This document shows, piece after piece, positions 43,933 through 57,259 of a DNA stretch of 64,000 bases. The position numbers were made by a program, and so were the translations under genes. The stretch spans positions 124,001 through 188,000 of the forward strand of contig CASCJZ010000061.1 of assembly GCA_949152475.1 (NCBI GenBank), read 5' to 3'. Each line of letters opens with the position of its first letter. Position 1 is the stretch's first letter. The stretch is from Terebella lapidaria. Its lineage: Eukaryota; Annelida; Polychaeta; Terebellida; Terebellidae. Under the pieces are notes generated by a model. The model ran no database searches and was not told the DNA's origin. It saw only the letters and a program-made list of their open reading frames with translations.

Positions 43933-45294
43933 AGGTTACCGGACCTATGGTCCGATAACCTATTGCCGTCGCGTTGCATAATCTTTAAAGTTTACAATAG
44001 GTCCGGTAATCTTTAAAGTTTACAGGCGGACTTTCCTGAAATTTTGCACAAAAATGCCTAACAATATTTCAAGAGGGGGTTATTTTGAGGTTACCGGACC
44101 TATGGTCCGATAACCTATTGGCATGGCTTTGCGTCCGTTGATGCTTCGGCGTCGGCGTCTGTCCACATTTTATCTTTAAAGTTTACGATCAGATCTTCCG
44201 GCCCATAAGGGCCGATAAGCAATTGTCGTGGTTTTTCGTCCGTCGTCCTTCATCGTCGTCGTCTTCCGCCACATTATCTGTTAACATTTTTTATCTTTTT
44301 TTCGTGCTGATGAATTTTTCCATCAATTTGTGTGAATATGTATTGGGTCAATACCCCCAGACGTTTTTTTTCATTTTTTTGATTGAATCAATTATACAGT
44401 TTTGGCGGCCATTTTTATGCCGAAAATGGCCGTTTTTGCATGTTTTCAACTTTAAAAATTATATTCTCAAAAACTGTCTGATCAGTTTTGAGATTTTGGT
44501 TTCAATATGTTCCCCTCATGTATCTTTATAATGTGTATAAGTTTTGATGCTCTTGAATCGCCGGTCTGCATGTGGCGGCCATTTTGATGTTTTTGTTTTT
44601 TGACATGTATAAATTTCGTTGCGCTTGAATCGCTCGAAGTGGGCCATTTTGGGCCCAAACTCAGCCCAAAAAGGACTTTCCCATGTTGAATTCTCCTATG
44701 CTTTATAATGGGCCACAATGTTCTTGATATCTCACTTAATATTGAGATTAAAGACTTGGAATCTATTGTAGACATATAGGAAATGATATATGCTGAATAT
44801 TCTCGTGACCTTGAATTTGACCTTCGACCTCATTTTCAAGGTCAGAGCACAAAATCGCTAATATCTCGCCTATTATTCACTTTACTGCTAGGGAATCAAT
44901 TGTGGACATATAAGAAATGATATAAGTTGAATATTCTCATGACCTTGAATTTGACCTTTGACCTCATTTTCAAGGTCAGGGCACAAAATCGCTAATATCT
45001 CGCTTATTATTCACTTTACTGCTTGGGAATCAATTGTGGGCATATAAGAAATGATATAAGCTGAATATTCTCATGACCTTGAATGTGACCTTTGACCTCA
45101 TTTTCAAGGTCAAAGCACAAAATGGCTAATATCTCGCTCATTATGGAATTCACAGCTTATAAATCAGTTGTGAACATATAGGAAATGATATGTGCTGAAT
45201 ATACTCGTAACCTTGAAGTTACCAGACCATCGGTCCGATCACCTATTGGCTAGCCGGTAAGCTACAGGTCCCTCGGGCCTATGTTTGCATTTTT
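43933..45294 (+). mobile_element. Family-1 Helentron/HINE-like heads and array, fragmented
   Basis: Two heads with the hairpin GGTTACCGGACC / GGTCCGATAACC begin at 43933 and 44088. A third, variant head (CTTCCGGCCCATAAGGGCC) lies near 44189. After the usual 'ttttcaaaatggcggcc'-type 5' body, about three to four 134-bp units run from 44755 to 45215. A degenerate head-like piece at 45220-45290 follows. Stacking of heads shows insertion of copies into the 5' T-runs of earlier copies. Confidence 0.7.
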
Positions 45295-47704
45295 AGGTTA
45301 CCGGACCTATGGTCCGTAACCTATTGGCATGGCGATGCGTCCGGCGTCGTCGTCGTCCGTCGTCGTCCGTCGTCGTCCGTCGTCGTCGTCGTCCGTCAAC
45401 AATTTTATCTTTAAAGTTTACGATCGAATTTTTCTGAAATTTTGCTCAAAAATGCCTAAAAATATTTCGAGAGGGAGGTATTTTTTAGTTTTTTGATTTT
45501 CGCATTTTTTTCAAAATGGCAGCCGTTTTCGTCGAAAAACGGTCAATTTTGGATTTTGGCGGCCATTTTCTCAAAATCTGTTCAGTAACTTTTTTTTTTA
45601 TTGATGCATAACACTCCTCATATGTACCCCTGTGACATGTAAAAATTTCGTTGCGCTTGAATCGCTCGAAGTGGGCCATTTTGGGCCCAAACTCGGCCCA
45701 AATGGGACTTTCCCATGTTAAATTCTCCTATGCTTTATAATGGGACACATTAAAGCCTAATATCTCACTTAATATTGAGATTAGAGACTAGGAATCAATT
45801 GTGGACATATAGGAAATGATATATGTTGAATATTGTCGTGACTTTGAATTTGACCTCTGACCTTGGTTTCAAGGTCAGAGCGGCCGTTTTCGTCGAAAAA
45901 TGGCCAATTTTGGACTTCGACGGTCGTTTTCTCAAAATCTGTTCAGTAATTTTTTTTTCTTATTGATGAAAAATACTCCTCATATGTACCCCTGTGACAT
46001 GTATAAATTTTGTTGCGCTTGAATCGCTTGAAGTGGGCCATTTTGGGCCCAAACTCGGCCCAAATGTGACTTTCCCATGTTAAATTTTCCTATGCTTTAT
46101 AATGGCACACATTAAGCCTAATATCTCACTTAATATTGAAATTAGAGACTAGGAATGAATTGTGGACATATATGAAATGATATATGCTGAATATTCTCGT
46201 GACCTTGAATTTGACTTTTGACCTCATTTTCAAGGTCACAGGACAAAATGGCTAATATCTCGCTTATTATCGACTTTACAGCTTAGGAATCAGTTGTGAA
46301 CATATAGGAAATGATATATGCTGAATATTCTTGTGACCTTGAATTTGACCTTTGACCTCATTTTCAAGGTCACATGAGAAAATGGCTAATATCTCGCTTA
46401 TTATCGACTTTACAGTTTAGGAATCAGTTGTGAACATATAGGAAATGATATATGCTGAATATTTTCGTGACCTTGAATTTGACCTTTGACCTCATTTCCA
46501 AGGTCGCAGGACAAAATTGCTAATATCTCGCTTATTATCGACTTTACAGCTTAGGAATCAATTGTGAACATATAGGAAATGATATATGCTGAATATTCTC
46601 GTGGCCTTGAATTTGAGCTTTGACCACATTTTCAAGGTCACAGGACAAAATGGCCAATATCTTGCTTATTAGCGACTTTACAGCTTAGGAATCGATTGTG
46701 AACATATAGGAAATGATATATGCTGAAAATTCTCGTGACCTTGAATTTGACCTTTGACCTCATTTTCAAGGTCACAGGACAAAACGGCCAATATCTTGCT
46801 TATTAGCGACTTTACAGCTTAGGAATCAATTGTGAACATATAGGAAATGATATATGCTGAAAATTTTCATGACCTTGAATTTGACCTTTGACCTCATTTT
46901 CAAGGTCACAAGACAAAATGGCTAATATCTCGCTTATTATCGACTTTACAGCTTAGGAATCAATTGTGAACCTATAGGAAATGATATATGCTGAATATTC
47001 TCATGACCTTGAATTTGACCTTTGACCTCATTTCCAAGGCCACTGGACAAAATTGCTAATATCTCGCTTATTATCGACTTTACAGCTTAGGAATCAATTG
47101 TGAACATATAGGAAATGATATATGCTGAATATTCTCATGACCTTGAATTTGACCTTTGACCTCATTTTCAAGGTCACAGGACAAAATGGCCAATATCTTG
47201 CATATTAGCCCCTTTACAGCTTAGAAATCAATTGTGAACATATAGGAAATGATATATGCTGAATATTCTAGTGACCTTGAATTTGACTTTTGACCTCATT
47301 TTCAAGGTCAACAGGACAAAATGGCTAATATCTCGCTTATTATCGACTTTACAGCTTAGGAATCAATTGTGAACATATAGGAAATGATATATTCTGAATA
47401 TTTTAATGATATTGAATTTGACCTTTGACCTAAATTTCAAGGTCAGTCATTTTATTTTCAAAGTCAGATTACAAAATGGCTTATATCTCGCTTATTATCA
47501 AATTTACAGCTTAGGGGTCCATAGTGAACATATAGGAAATGATGTATGCTGAATAGTTTGGTGATCTAGAATTTAACCTTTGATCCCATTTTCAAGGTTA
47601 GAGATATGGCGATTTCAGTGGTCACCTTGAATTTGACCTTCAACTTTCTCGGCTTAACTCTGTATATTTCTCCGGTAACCTTTCTAGCCCATTGGGCTAA
47701 TTTT
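45295..47704 (+). mobile_element. Family-1 Helentron/HINE-like element, near full length
   Basis: The head AGGTTACCGGACC lies at 45295, followed by a CGTC/GTC microsatellite (45340-45400). A 5' body (duplicated at about 45490-45720 and 45880-46090) comes next. About eleven regular 134-bp units run from 46165 to 47450 and diverged ones to 47640. The 3' end is 47671-47704 ('tccggtaacctttctagccc'). The head AGGTTACCGGA and tail TCCGGTAACCT are inverted copies of each other, and the tail closes with an AGCCC...GGGCT hairpin before a T-run, as in Helentron-associated elements. There is no protein-coding part. Confidence 0.75.
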
Positions 47705-48841
47705 TTTTAAAATGGCAATCATTTTCGACGTAAAACAGGTAATTTCTGACTTTGGCGGCCATTTTCTCAAGAACTGTTCAGACAGTTTTGAGATTTTTGT
47801 TTCAAAAGATTCCCCTCATATACCTCTGTGATGTGTATGAGTTTCGTTAGCCTTGAACCGACAGTCTGCATATGGCGGCCATTTTGATTTTTTAGACAGG
47901 TCCCAAATGGCACTTTCCCATGTTAAATTCTCCTATGCTTTATAATGGGACACATCATTGCTAATATCTCACTTTTTATTGAGATTAGAGATTAGGAATC
48001 AATTGTGGACATATACGAAATGATATATGCTGAATATTTTCGTGACCTTGAATTTGATCTCTGACCTCAGTTTCAAGGTCAGAGCCCAAATTGGTTTATA
48101 TGTCGCTTATTATCGACTTTACAGCTTAGGAATTAATTGTGGACAAATAAGAAATGATATATGCTGAATAATCTGATGATCTTGAATTTGAGCTATGGCC
48201 TCATTTTCAAGGTCACAGGTCAAGGTGGCTAATATCTCGCTTGTTATCGACTTTACAGCTTAGCAATCAGTTATGAACATAAAGGAAATGATATATGCAG
48301 ATTATTGTCATGACCTCGAGTTTGACCTTTGACCTCAATTTTCAGGTCACAGTTAAAATGGCTAACATCTCACTTATTATCGACTTAACAGCCTAGGAAT
48401 CAATTATGGACATATAGGAAATGATATATTCCCATGACCTTGAATTTGACCTTTGACCTCAGTTTCAAGGTCAGAGAACAAACTAGCTAATATCTCGCTA
48501 ATTATCGACTTCATAGCGTAGGAATCAATTGCGAACATTTGGGAAATGATATATGCTGAATATTTTCATGATCTGAACTTGACCTTTGACCTCATTTTCA
48601 AGGTCATAGCACAAAATGGCTAATATCTCACTTATTATCAGCTTTACAGCTTAGGAATCAATTGTGGACATATAGGAAATGATATATGCAGAATATTTTT
48701 GCGACCTTGAATTTGACCAATTTTCGAGGTCACGGGACAAAATGGTTAATATCTCACGTGTTATCGACTTTAAAGCCTTGGAATCAATTGTGGACATATG
48801 GGAAATGATATATGCTGAATATTGTCGCGACTTTGATTTTT
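47705..48841 (+). mobile_element. Family-1 array continuing from an older copy
   Basis: A 5'-body remnant (47705-47995) and about six 134-bp units (48000-48840), with no tail before the next head at 48842. Confidence 0.65.
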
Positions 48842-50307
48842 AGGTTACCGGACCTTTGGTCCGATAACGTATTGGCATGGCGTTGCATCCGTCGTCCGTC
48901 CGTCCGTCCGGCGTTAACATTTTTATCTTTAAAGTTTACGATCGAATCTTCCTGAAATTTTGCACAAAAATGCCTAAAAATATTTTGAGAAGTAGGTATT
49001 TTTTTGTTTTTTGATTTTCGCATTTTTTTCAAAATGGCGGCCATTTTTGTCGAGAAACGCTCAAGTTTGGACTTTGATGGCCATTTTCTCAAAAACTATC
49101 TGATCAGTTTTGAGTTTTTGGTTTCAAAAGATTCCCCTTATATACCTCTGTGATATGTATAAGTTTGGTTGCCCTAGATTCGCCGGTCTCCGTGTGGCGG
49201 CCATTTTGAATTTTTGACGAGTCGGCGAAAATTTTTTTTTCGCCCCAAATCGCATTACTATCCATTTTGGGCCATTTCTAGGCAAAAAAAATTTTCACCC
49301 TTTGAAAAAAATTTTGGACTTTTTAATTTTACCGGACCTATGGTCCGATAACCTATTGCCATGGCATTGCGTCTGTCGTCCGTCCGTCCGTCCATCTGTC
49401 CGTCGTCTGGCGTCCATCCAATCTTTAAAGTTTACAGTCAGATTTTTCTGAAATTTTGCACAAAAATGCCTAAAAATATTTCGAGAGGGAGGTATTTTTT
49501 AGTTTTTTGATTTTCCATTTTTTTCAAAATGGCAGCCGTTTTCGTCGAAAAATGGCCAATTTTGGAATTTGACGGTCGTTTTCTCAAAATCGGTTAAATT
49601 ACTTTTTTTCTAATTGATGCATAACACTCCTCCTATGTACCACTGTGACATGTATAAATTTTGTTGCGCTTGAATCGCTCAAAGTGGGCCATTTTGGGCC
49701 CAAACTCGGCCCAAATGAAACTTTCCCATGTTAAATTCTCCTATGCTTTATAATGAGACACATTAAACCTAATATCTCACTTAATATTGAGATTAGAGAC
49801 TAGGAATCAATTGTAGACATATAGGAAATGATATATGCTGAATATTCTCTTGACCTTGAATTTGACCTCTGACCTCGGTTTCAAGGTCAGAGCGGCTGTT
49901 CTCGTCGAAAATGGCCAATTTTGGACTTCGATGGTCGTTTTCTCAAAATCTGTTCAGTAACTTTTTTTCTTATTGATGCATAGCACTCCTCATATGTACT
50001 CCTGTGACATGTGACATGTATGGGCCATTTTGGGCCCAAACTCAGCCCAAACGGGACTTTCCCATGTTAAATTCTCCTATGCTTTATAATGGGACACATT
50101 AGGCCTAATATCTCACTTAATATTGAGATTAGAGACTAGGAATCAATTGTGGACATATAGGAAATGATATATGCTGAATATTATCGTGACCTTGAATTTG
50201 ACCTCTGACCTTGGTTTCGAGGTCAAAGCGGCCATTTTAATCAAGAAATGGCCAATTGTGGACTTTGACGGTCATTTTCTCCAAACCTGTTCAGTAACTT
50301 CTTTTTT
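48842..50307 (+). mobile_element. Two further family-1 heads and bodies, interrupted at 50307
   Basis: Heads at 48842 (with a GTCC microsatellite at about 48895-48910) and about 49328 (GTCC again at 49377-49405). A 5' body runs with one 134-bp-type segment at 49790-49895 and another at 50090-50225. The copy is cut inside 'gttcagtaactt'+T-run at about 50300. Its continuation, 'cttattgatgcataacactcc', resumes at about 58421. Between these lies a complete later copy. Confidence 0.65.
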
Positions 50308-50669
50308 AGGTTACCGAACCTATGGTCCGATAACCTATTGGCGTGGCATTGCGTCCGTCGTCGTCGTCGTCCGTCGTCGTCTTCGTCCACATTTTTATCT
50401 TTTTTGTTTCCGGGCGAATTTTTCTGAAATTTTGCACAAAATTACTTAAAAGTAATTCAAGAAGGAGGTATTTTTTAGTTTTTTGATTTTCGCATTTTTT
50501 TCAAATGGCGGCCGTTTTCGACGAAAAATGCCTGATTTTTTATTTTTGGCGGCCATTTTCTCAAAATCTGTTCAGTAACTTTTTTTCTTTTTGATACATA
50601 ACACTCCTCATATTGTACTCCTATGATGTCTATAAATTTTGTTGCGCTTGAATTGCTCGAAGTGGGCCA

Positions 50670-51138
50670 ATTTTTTCTTAATTCATGGCAATTCACCATC
50701 TTACGTCAAGGATATGGTCAAGCTCTATGCACCATCCAGATCTCTACGCTCTCAGAGCAGTCTCCGACTGGCCGTACCTCGCTCAAGAACTGTAACATGC
50801 GGGGATCGATCATTCCGTGTCGCAGCCCACAAATTATGGAACACCCTACCAGATGACATAAAGAACATAACAGAACTGAACTCTTTCAAACGGGCCCTTA
50901 AGACCCACCTGTTCCAGCTAGAATATTCTGACTAGCCTATCCAGTATCCATTCACAAATATTCCATTATCTTCTAGTCAACTCTTTTTAAATTTCTAGTC
51001 AACTCATAGCTGTGATATGTCTGTAAATATTATATTATTGTTGTAATTATTAATATATTATTGTTCAGTGCTTATGAGCATGTCGTACATGGAATCAGCA
51101 CTATAATATACGGTAAAATAAATAAATAAATAAATAAA
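50670..51138 (+). mobile_element. 5'-truncated LINE fragment (C-terminal coding end and 3' tail)
   Basis: The sequence encodes SYVKDMVKLYAPSRSLRSQS, then GDRSFRVAAHKLWNTLPDDI and LNSFKRALKTHLF before a stop at about 50935. This is the characteristic C-terminal end of reverse transcriptases of the CR1/Jockey-group LINEs. A ~190-bp 3' UTR follows and ends in AAATAAATAAAT repeats. It splits the family-1 motif 'gtgggcca'/'tttggcccaaactcggccc'. Dead on arrival by 5' truncation. Confidence 0.85.
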
Positions 51139-54045
51139 TTTGGCCCAAACTCGGCCCAAATGGGACTTTCCCATTTTAAATTCTCCTATGCTTTATAATG
51201 GGAAACGTTATGCCTAATATCTCACTTAATATTGAGATTAGAGACTAGGAATCAATTGTGGACATATAGGAAATGATATAATTATGCTGAAAATTTTCGT
51301 GACCTTGAATTTGACCTCTGACCTCAGTTTCAAGGTCAGAGCACAAAATGGCTTATATCTCACTTATCATGCTTATTATCGACTTTACAGCTTAGGAATC
51401 AATTGTGGACATATAGGAAATGATATATGCTGAATATATGACCTTGAATTTGACCTTTGACCCCATTTTCAAGGTCATAGGACAAAATGGCTAATATCTC
51501 GCTTGTTATTGACTTCACAGCTTAGGAATCAATTGTGGACATATACACTACTGACTGCGGTATGGTTCACCACCCCAGACGAGGTTATCAAGACGCGATT
51601 CTTATCTCCCGCGACATGAAAATTCAATTTGCGTCCTTTGATATTTGACCGCGGAGCTTGACTTCATGGACGCGGCAGTTTCATCTCCCAGGCGCATTAC
51701 GAGAACCGCAAAACGACCTTACCGCAATTGTATTTTCGAAACCGCAATGTGATTTTTAGGTTACCGGACCTATGGTCCGATAACCTATTGGCATGGCGTT
51801 GCGTCAGTCGTCTGTCGTCCGTCGTCCGTCGTCCGTCGTCGTCGTCGTCGTCGTCCACATTTTTATCTTTTTTGTTTACGGGCGAATTTTTCTGAAATTT
51901 TGCACAAAAATACTTAAAAATAATCCAGGAAGGAGGTATTTTTTAGTTTTTTGATTTTCGCTTTTTCTTCAAAATGGCGGCCGTTTTCGGCGAAAAATGC
52001 CTGATTTTTTTTCAGTTACTTTTTTTCTTTTTGATACATAACACTCCTCATATGTACTTCTATGATGTCTATAAATTTCGTTGCGCTTGAATCGCTCGAA
52101 GTGGGCCATTTTGGCCCAAACTCGGCCCAAATGGGACTTTCCCATGGTAAATTCTCCTATGCTTTATAATGGGACACATTATGCCTAATATCTCACTTGA
52201 TATTGAGATTAGAGACTAGGAATCAATTGTGGACATATAGGAAATGATATATGCTGAATATTCTCGTGACCTTGAATTTGACCTCTGACCTCAGTTTCAA
52301 GGTCAGAGCACAAAATGGCTTATATCTCGCTTATTATCGACTCTACAGCATAGGAATCAATTGTGGACATATAGGAAATAATCTATGCTGAATATTCTCG
52401 TGACCTTGAATTTTACCTCTGACCTCATTTTCAAGGTCAGAGCACAAAATGGCTTATATCTCGCTTATTATCGACTCTACAGCTTAGGAGTCAATTGTGG
52501 ACATATAGGAAATGATATATGCTGAGTATTCTGATTACCTTGAATTTGACCTTTGAACTCATTTTCAAGGTCACAGGACAAAATGGCTAATATCTCGCTT
52601 GTTATCGACTTTACAGCTTAGCAATCAATTATGAACATATAGGAAATGATATATGCAGATTATTGTCATGACATTGAATTTGACCTTTGACCTCATTTTC
52701 AAGGTCACAGGACAAAATGGCTAAAATCTCACTTATTATCGATTTTACAGCTTAGGAATCAATTGTGGACATATAGGAAATGATATATGCTGAATATTCT
52801 CGTGACCTTGAATTTGACCTCTGACCTCATTTTCAAAGTCCAAGGACAAACTGGCTCATATCTAGCTCCTCTATTGACTGTATGGCTCGGGAATCAATTG
52901 TGGACATGATATAGAAAATGATATACATTGAATATTTTGATGATCTTGAATTTGACCTTTGCCCCTTCATTTTCAAGGCCACAGCACAAAATTGCTAATA
53001 TCTCTGTGATTATTGAATTTAAAGCTTAGCAATCAACTGTGGACATGATATATGCTTAATGTTATATATGCTGAATATTCTCTTGACCTTGAATTCAACC
53101 AGTGACCTGGCTAACATCTAAAATATTAAACATTGTCCGGTAACCTATCTTCGGCCCTTGGCCTAATTTTTTCTTATTGATGCATAACACTCCTCATGTG
53201 TACTTCTGTGACATGTATAAATTTCGTTGCGCTTGAATCACTCGAAGTGGGCCATTTTGAGCCCAAACTCGGCCCAGATGTGACTTTCCCATGTTAAATT
53301 TTCCTATGCTTTATAATTGGACACATTAAGCCTAATATCTCACTTAATATTGAGATTAGAGACTAGGAATCAATTGTGGACATATAGGAAATGATATATG
53401 CTGAATATTCTCGTGATCTTGAATTTGACCTTTGACCTCATTTTCAAGGTCACAGGACAAAATGGCTAATATCTCGCTTATTATCGACTTTACAGCTTAG
53501 AAATCAATTGTGGACATATAGGAAATGATATATGCTGAATATTCTCGTGACCTTGAATTTGACCTTTGACCTCATTTTCAAGGTCACAGGACAAAACGGC
53601 TAATATCTCACTTATTATCGACTTTACGTCTTAAGAATCCATTGTGAACTTATAGGAAATGATATATGCTGAATATTCTCGTGACCTTGAATTTGACCTT
53701 TGGCCTCATTTTCAAGGTCACAGGACAAAATGGCTAATATCTCGCTTATTATCGACTTTACAGGTTAGGAATCAATTGTGAACATATAGGAAATGATATA
53801 TGCTGAATATTCTCATGACCTTGAATTTGACCCTTGACCTAAATTTCAAGGTTAGTCATTTTATTTTCAAGGTTAGAATACAAAATATATCTCGCTTATT
53901 ATCAAATTTACAGCTTAGGGGTCCATAGTGAACATATAGGAAATGATGTATGCTGAATATTTTGGTGATCTAGAATTTGACCTTTGATCTCATTTTCAAG
54001 GTCAGAGAACAAAATGGCTAATATGTCGCTTATTATCATCTTTAC

Positions 54046-54184
54046 ATCTGCCCCTGATGACGCTAGTGTGTCTTTGGATAAACTATTTGGTCGGGCTTTG
54101 TTTCTATTGCAAAATGTTGTATTTTACGTTTCTTATTGGCGTCATCAAAATTTGATTGTATTGGTGGTAATAGATTGATACTTA
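54046..54184 (+). repeat. ~140-bp direct duplication, copy 1
   Basis: From CTGCCCCTGATGACGC through 'ggataaactatttggtcggg' to 'gattgatacttacattta'. The second copy is at 54412-54556. The intervening ~230 bp differ. The pair interrupts a family-1 array unit at 'tatcatctttaca'. Confidence 0.8.
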
Positions 54185-54411
54185 CATTTATACCACTGAG
54201 TCGGTGTCACTGCTGGCAGACGTTAAATCTGTCTCCGAGGATACCATCAACTCAGTAGCCTTCGGGCTTGTGATTGGGTACTTTTGTACTTGTCATGTAT
54301 CTATTCCATGGGGTTAGATTCGGATTTCTAAATTATTTTCATAGGTTGTTGGGCAGTTGTATACTAATTCCATCTGGTGTACAGTAGAAACAACTACATT
54401 TAACACATTGT

Positions 54412-54556
54412 CTGCCCCTGAAGACGCCAGTGTGTCTTTGGATAAACTATTTGGTCGGGCTTTGTTTGTTTCTATTGCAAAATGTAGTATTTTACGTTTC
54501 TTATTGGCATCATCAAAATCTGATTGTATTGGTGGTAATAGATTGATACTTACATT
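54412..54556 (+). repeat. ~140-bp direct duplication, copy 2
   Basis: Same segment as 54046-54184 with a few mismatches and a 4-bp 'gttt' difference. The pair probably arose with the inserted 54046-54556 segment, whose nature is unknown. Confidence 0.8.
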
Positions 54557-54853
54557 TACAGCATAGGAATCAATTGCGAATATAGAGGAATGATATATAC
54601 TGAATATTTTCATGACCTTGAACTTGAACTTTGACCTCATTTTCAAGGTCACATCACAGAATGGCTAATGTCTCACTTATTATCGACTTTACAGCTGAGG
54701 AATTTATTGTGGACATATTAGAAGTGATTATATTTGTTGAAAATTTCATGGCCTTGAATTTATCAGTGACTTTATTTTCAAGGTCACTGGACAAAAGGCT
54801 AATATCTAAAATGTATATTGTCCGGTAACCTTTCTTAGCCCTTGGGCTAATTT

Positions 54854-55900
54854 TTTGATTTGCATCTCCTTCATTTTGCGTCCGGGCGGAATGCGTCCAG
54901 TTTTCTAGTCTAGATCTTGGAATTTGCCGTTACGAGGCATCGTACATAGACCTAAACCCGATTACGGCATTTATGCAAGATATCGTACAGCCCCGGCCAA
55001 ACCCTGGAATTTCAAACACATCTGGGATAACTCTCGATTACACGGGGATGGGCCATTCTTACCTGAAGAAAACATTGATATGTCGAAAATACTGCACAAT
55101 ATATTATATTTATCTATTGTCTGTTGTGTTTCACTGATTCACGTGTTCGATCTAGTGAGCTGCACAAACGGTCAACAAACAGCGATACCACATTAGTACT
55201 TATTAGATTTGTTATTGTTTTAAGCTCCTTTACATATACTAGTATAGAACATTAGCGTTATAATGCACAATTCCTGGCACTCCATTCCCCGACAATGCGC
55301 GGCCCTGTGCATGCTCCCCTAGCAGACGGACGGTCGTCGAGGTCCGGGCCGCCTTTTTTAATTCGGATATGCCACGCCGTTTAGGTGTTTTGTTGACGTC
55401 ATCAAAATATCATATTATGGGCAAAAAAGGTAGATAACACGACGGGTTTATGCAACTTGCTTGATTTTTTTTAGGATCGAGCGTGCGGTTGACGGGTTGC
55501 CAAAAAAATCTACTGGTTGTTGAATGTCGTGGCCGTAAATTCAGAAGAAACAAGTTTCGAAATTTTCTGACAAAAAGATATTTTAAAAAAAAAATTATTT
55601 CATTATTATCATCAAGATTGCTGTGCTTGTCGGCATAATGAGAGTGACAGATGTTCACTGCTGGTCACTTTCTGACAAGTAATCAAATATGTATCAATTT
55701 AACAGTAACAGTTTATTGATTTGCTGCCAATTTTCTACATATCAGGTTTATTATTCCTAATCTAACAGTATGGCGATTGAATCCACCAAAATATAGTCTT
55801 TGGAAGATTTGCTATGTATCTTGCAAGAAAGCTGAATTACAATTGACGCATGTATTGAGGGAGTTCAGAAGTTATCAAAAACGTAATTAACGGTCACAGT
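54854..55900. other. Internal remnant of the TA-flanked transposon, no gene recognised
   Basis: Contains a 90-codon plus-strand frame (54924-55196) and GC-rich islands (55270-55350), but no transposase motif was identified. Confidence 0.4.
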
Positions 55901-55942
55901 TTATGATTAACTCTTTACGTTTCACAATACAATAGAAGAAAC

Positions 55943-57259
55943 ATGACAATTATTACTTCAGGAATCAAAAATAACTATAGACCTATTGCTCTGTCTACTA
56001 TGTCATCAAAACTCTTAGAACGTGTCCTTCTGGATCGCTTTGAACATTGTCTCGAAACAACTTCTCATCAGTTTGGTTTTAAACGTAATCTCTCTACTGA
56101 TTTGTGTATTTTTTCCTTGAAAGAAGTTTTGAATATTTATAAAAAGCATTCTAGCCCTATCTTCATTTGTTTTCTGGATGCAACAAAGGCTTTCGATAAG
56201 ATTAATTATTGGCATTTGTTCCATAAATTATGTAAACGTAATCTACCTTTACTGGTTGTAAGATTGTTAGCTTATTGGTATTCTCATCAGTCACAAGCTG
56301 TTCAGTGGGGTAAGGTATTATCGGAGTCTTTTCAAGTGTCTAATGGTGTGAAACAAGGTGGAATCCTGTCTCCCTTATTTTTTAATATCTATATGGATGA
56401 ACTTAGTATCAAACTATCTAATTCTAGAGTTGGATGTAATGTTTCAGGTATCTCCATGAATCATTTCATGTATGCGGATGATATGTGCATTGTAGCTCCT
56501 AGTGCTAAAGCTCTTCAATGTTTGCTGAACACTTGTGTAGAATTTGCAGCTGATCATAACATAATATATAATGAAAAAAAATCCATGTGTATGTACATCA
56601 AATCTTCTAAATTGAGCCTTCGTACAATTCCATCTTTATATATGGGAACTAGTACTTTACAATATGTTAACACATACAAATATCTTGGTGCCATGATTGC
56701 TGCAAATTTGTGTGATGACCCTGATATTTCTCGGGCTGTAAGAGGTTTATATGCAAGGTCAAATATGCTTATACGAAGATTCTCTCATTGTTCGCCCCAA
56801 GTTAAACAGTTTTTGTTTAAAACATATTGTACAAACTCCTATGGTATTCATCTTTGGTGGTCTTACTCTGCCTCATCTATGAACAAACTCCGGGTTGCCT
56901 TCAACAAGAGCTTTAGACCGTTTATGGGTTATGGATCCCGTTGTAGTGCCAGTGGAATGTTTGCTGACAACAATATTGATTCTTTTAGTACATTGAAGCG
57001 AAAATATACTCATAGGTTTTTAAACAGACTAAGAGTCTCCACTAATACTATTATACAGTGCCTGCTATCATATGGTCAATATGTACAATTGCCTTCGACT
57101 ACAGAATGGAGTGTATCTATTTATGCAAACCATTTACTCGGTAACCTGTCACTGTGATGTTAATATGTCCTTTTTTATCTGTTTTTATACACTTATATGT
57201 TGTTATTTTAATATGGACTGCGAGTCTGAAATAAAATGGAAAAAAAAAGAAAAAAAAAG
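55943..57259 (+). mobile_element. 5'-truncated LINE with an intact reverse-transcriptase core ORF
   Basis: A 404-codon frame (55943-57157) carries the non-LTR reverse-transcriptase blocks in order: NNYRPIALSTMSSKLLERVL; HQFGFKRNLSTD; motif A FLDATKAFDK; motif B GVKQGGILSPLFFNIYMDE; motif C MYADDMCIVAPS; then NEKKSMCMYI and YKYLGAMI. A ~100-bp 3' UTR with AATAAAA and an A-rich tail (57239-57259) follows. The endonuclease and the first reverse-transcriptase block are missing, so it is 5'-truncated; the left edge is somewhere before 55943. The absence of stops across 400 codons suggests recent arrival. The clade is not assigned. The first ATG is probably internal to the original ORF. Confidence 0.85.

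Larger units (their letters stand above)
51758..54853 (+). mobile_element. Family-1 Helentron/HINE-like copy C2 inside the TA-flanked transposon
   Basis: Head AGGTTACCGGACC at 51758; GTC/GTCC microsatellite 51800-51860; 5' body; about seven 134-bp units (52200-53100). An internal tail (53133-53165) is followed by a second body and about five more units (53390-54010). The final tail is 54819-54853 with hairpin TTAGCCCTTGGGCTAA. It lies in a T-run of the transposon ('gcaatgtga' T-run 'gatttgcatctcc'). The internal tail suggests a composite made by insertion or unequal exchange between copies. Confidence 0.7.
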
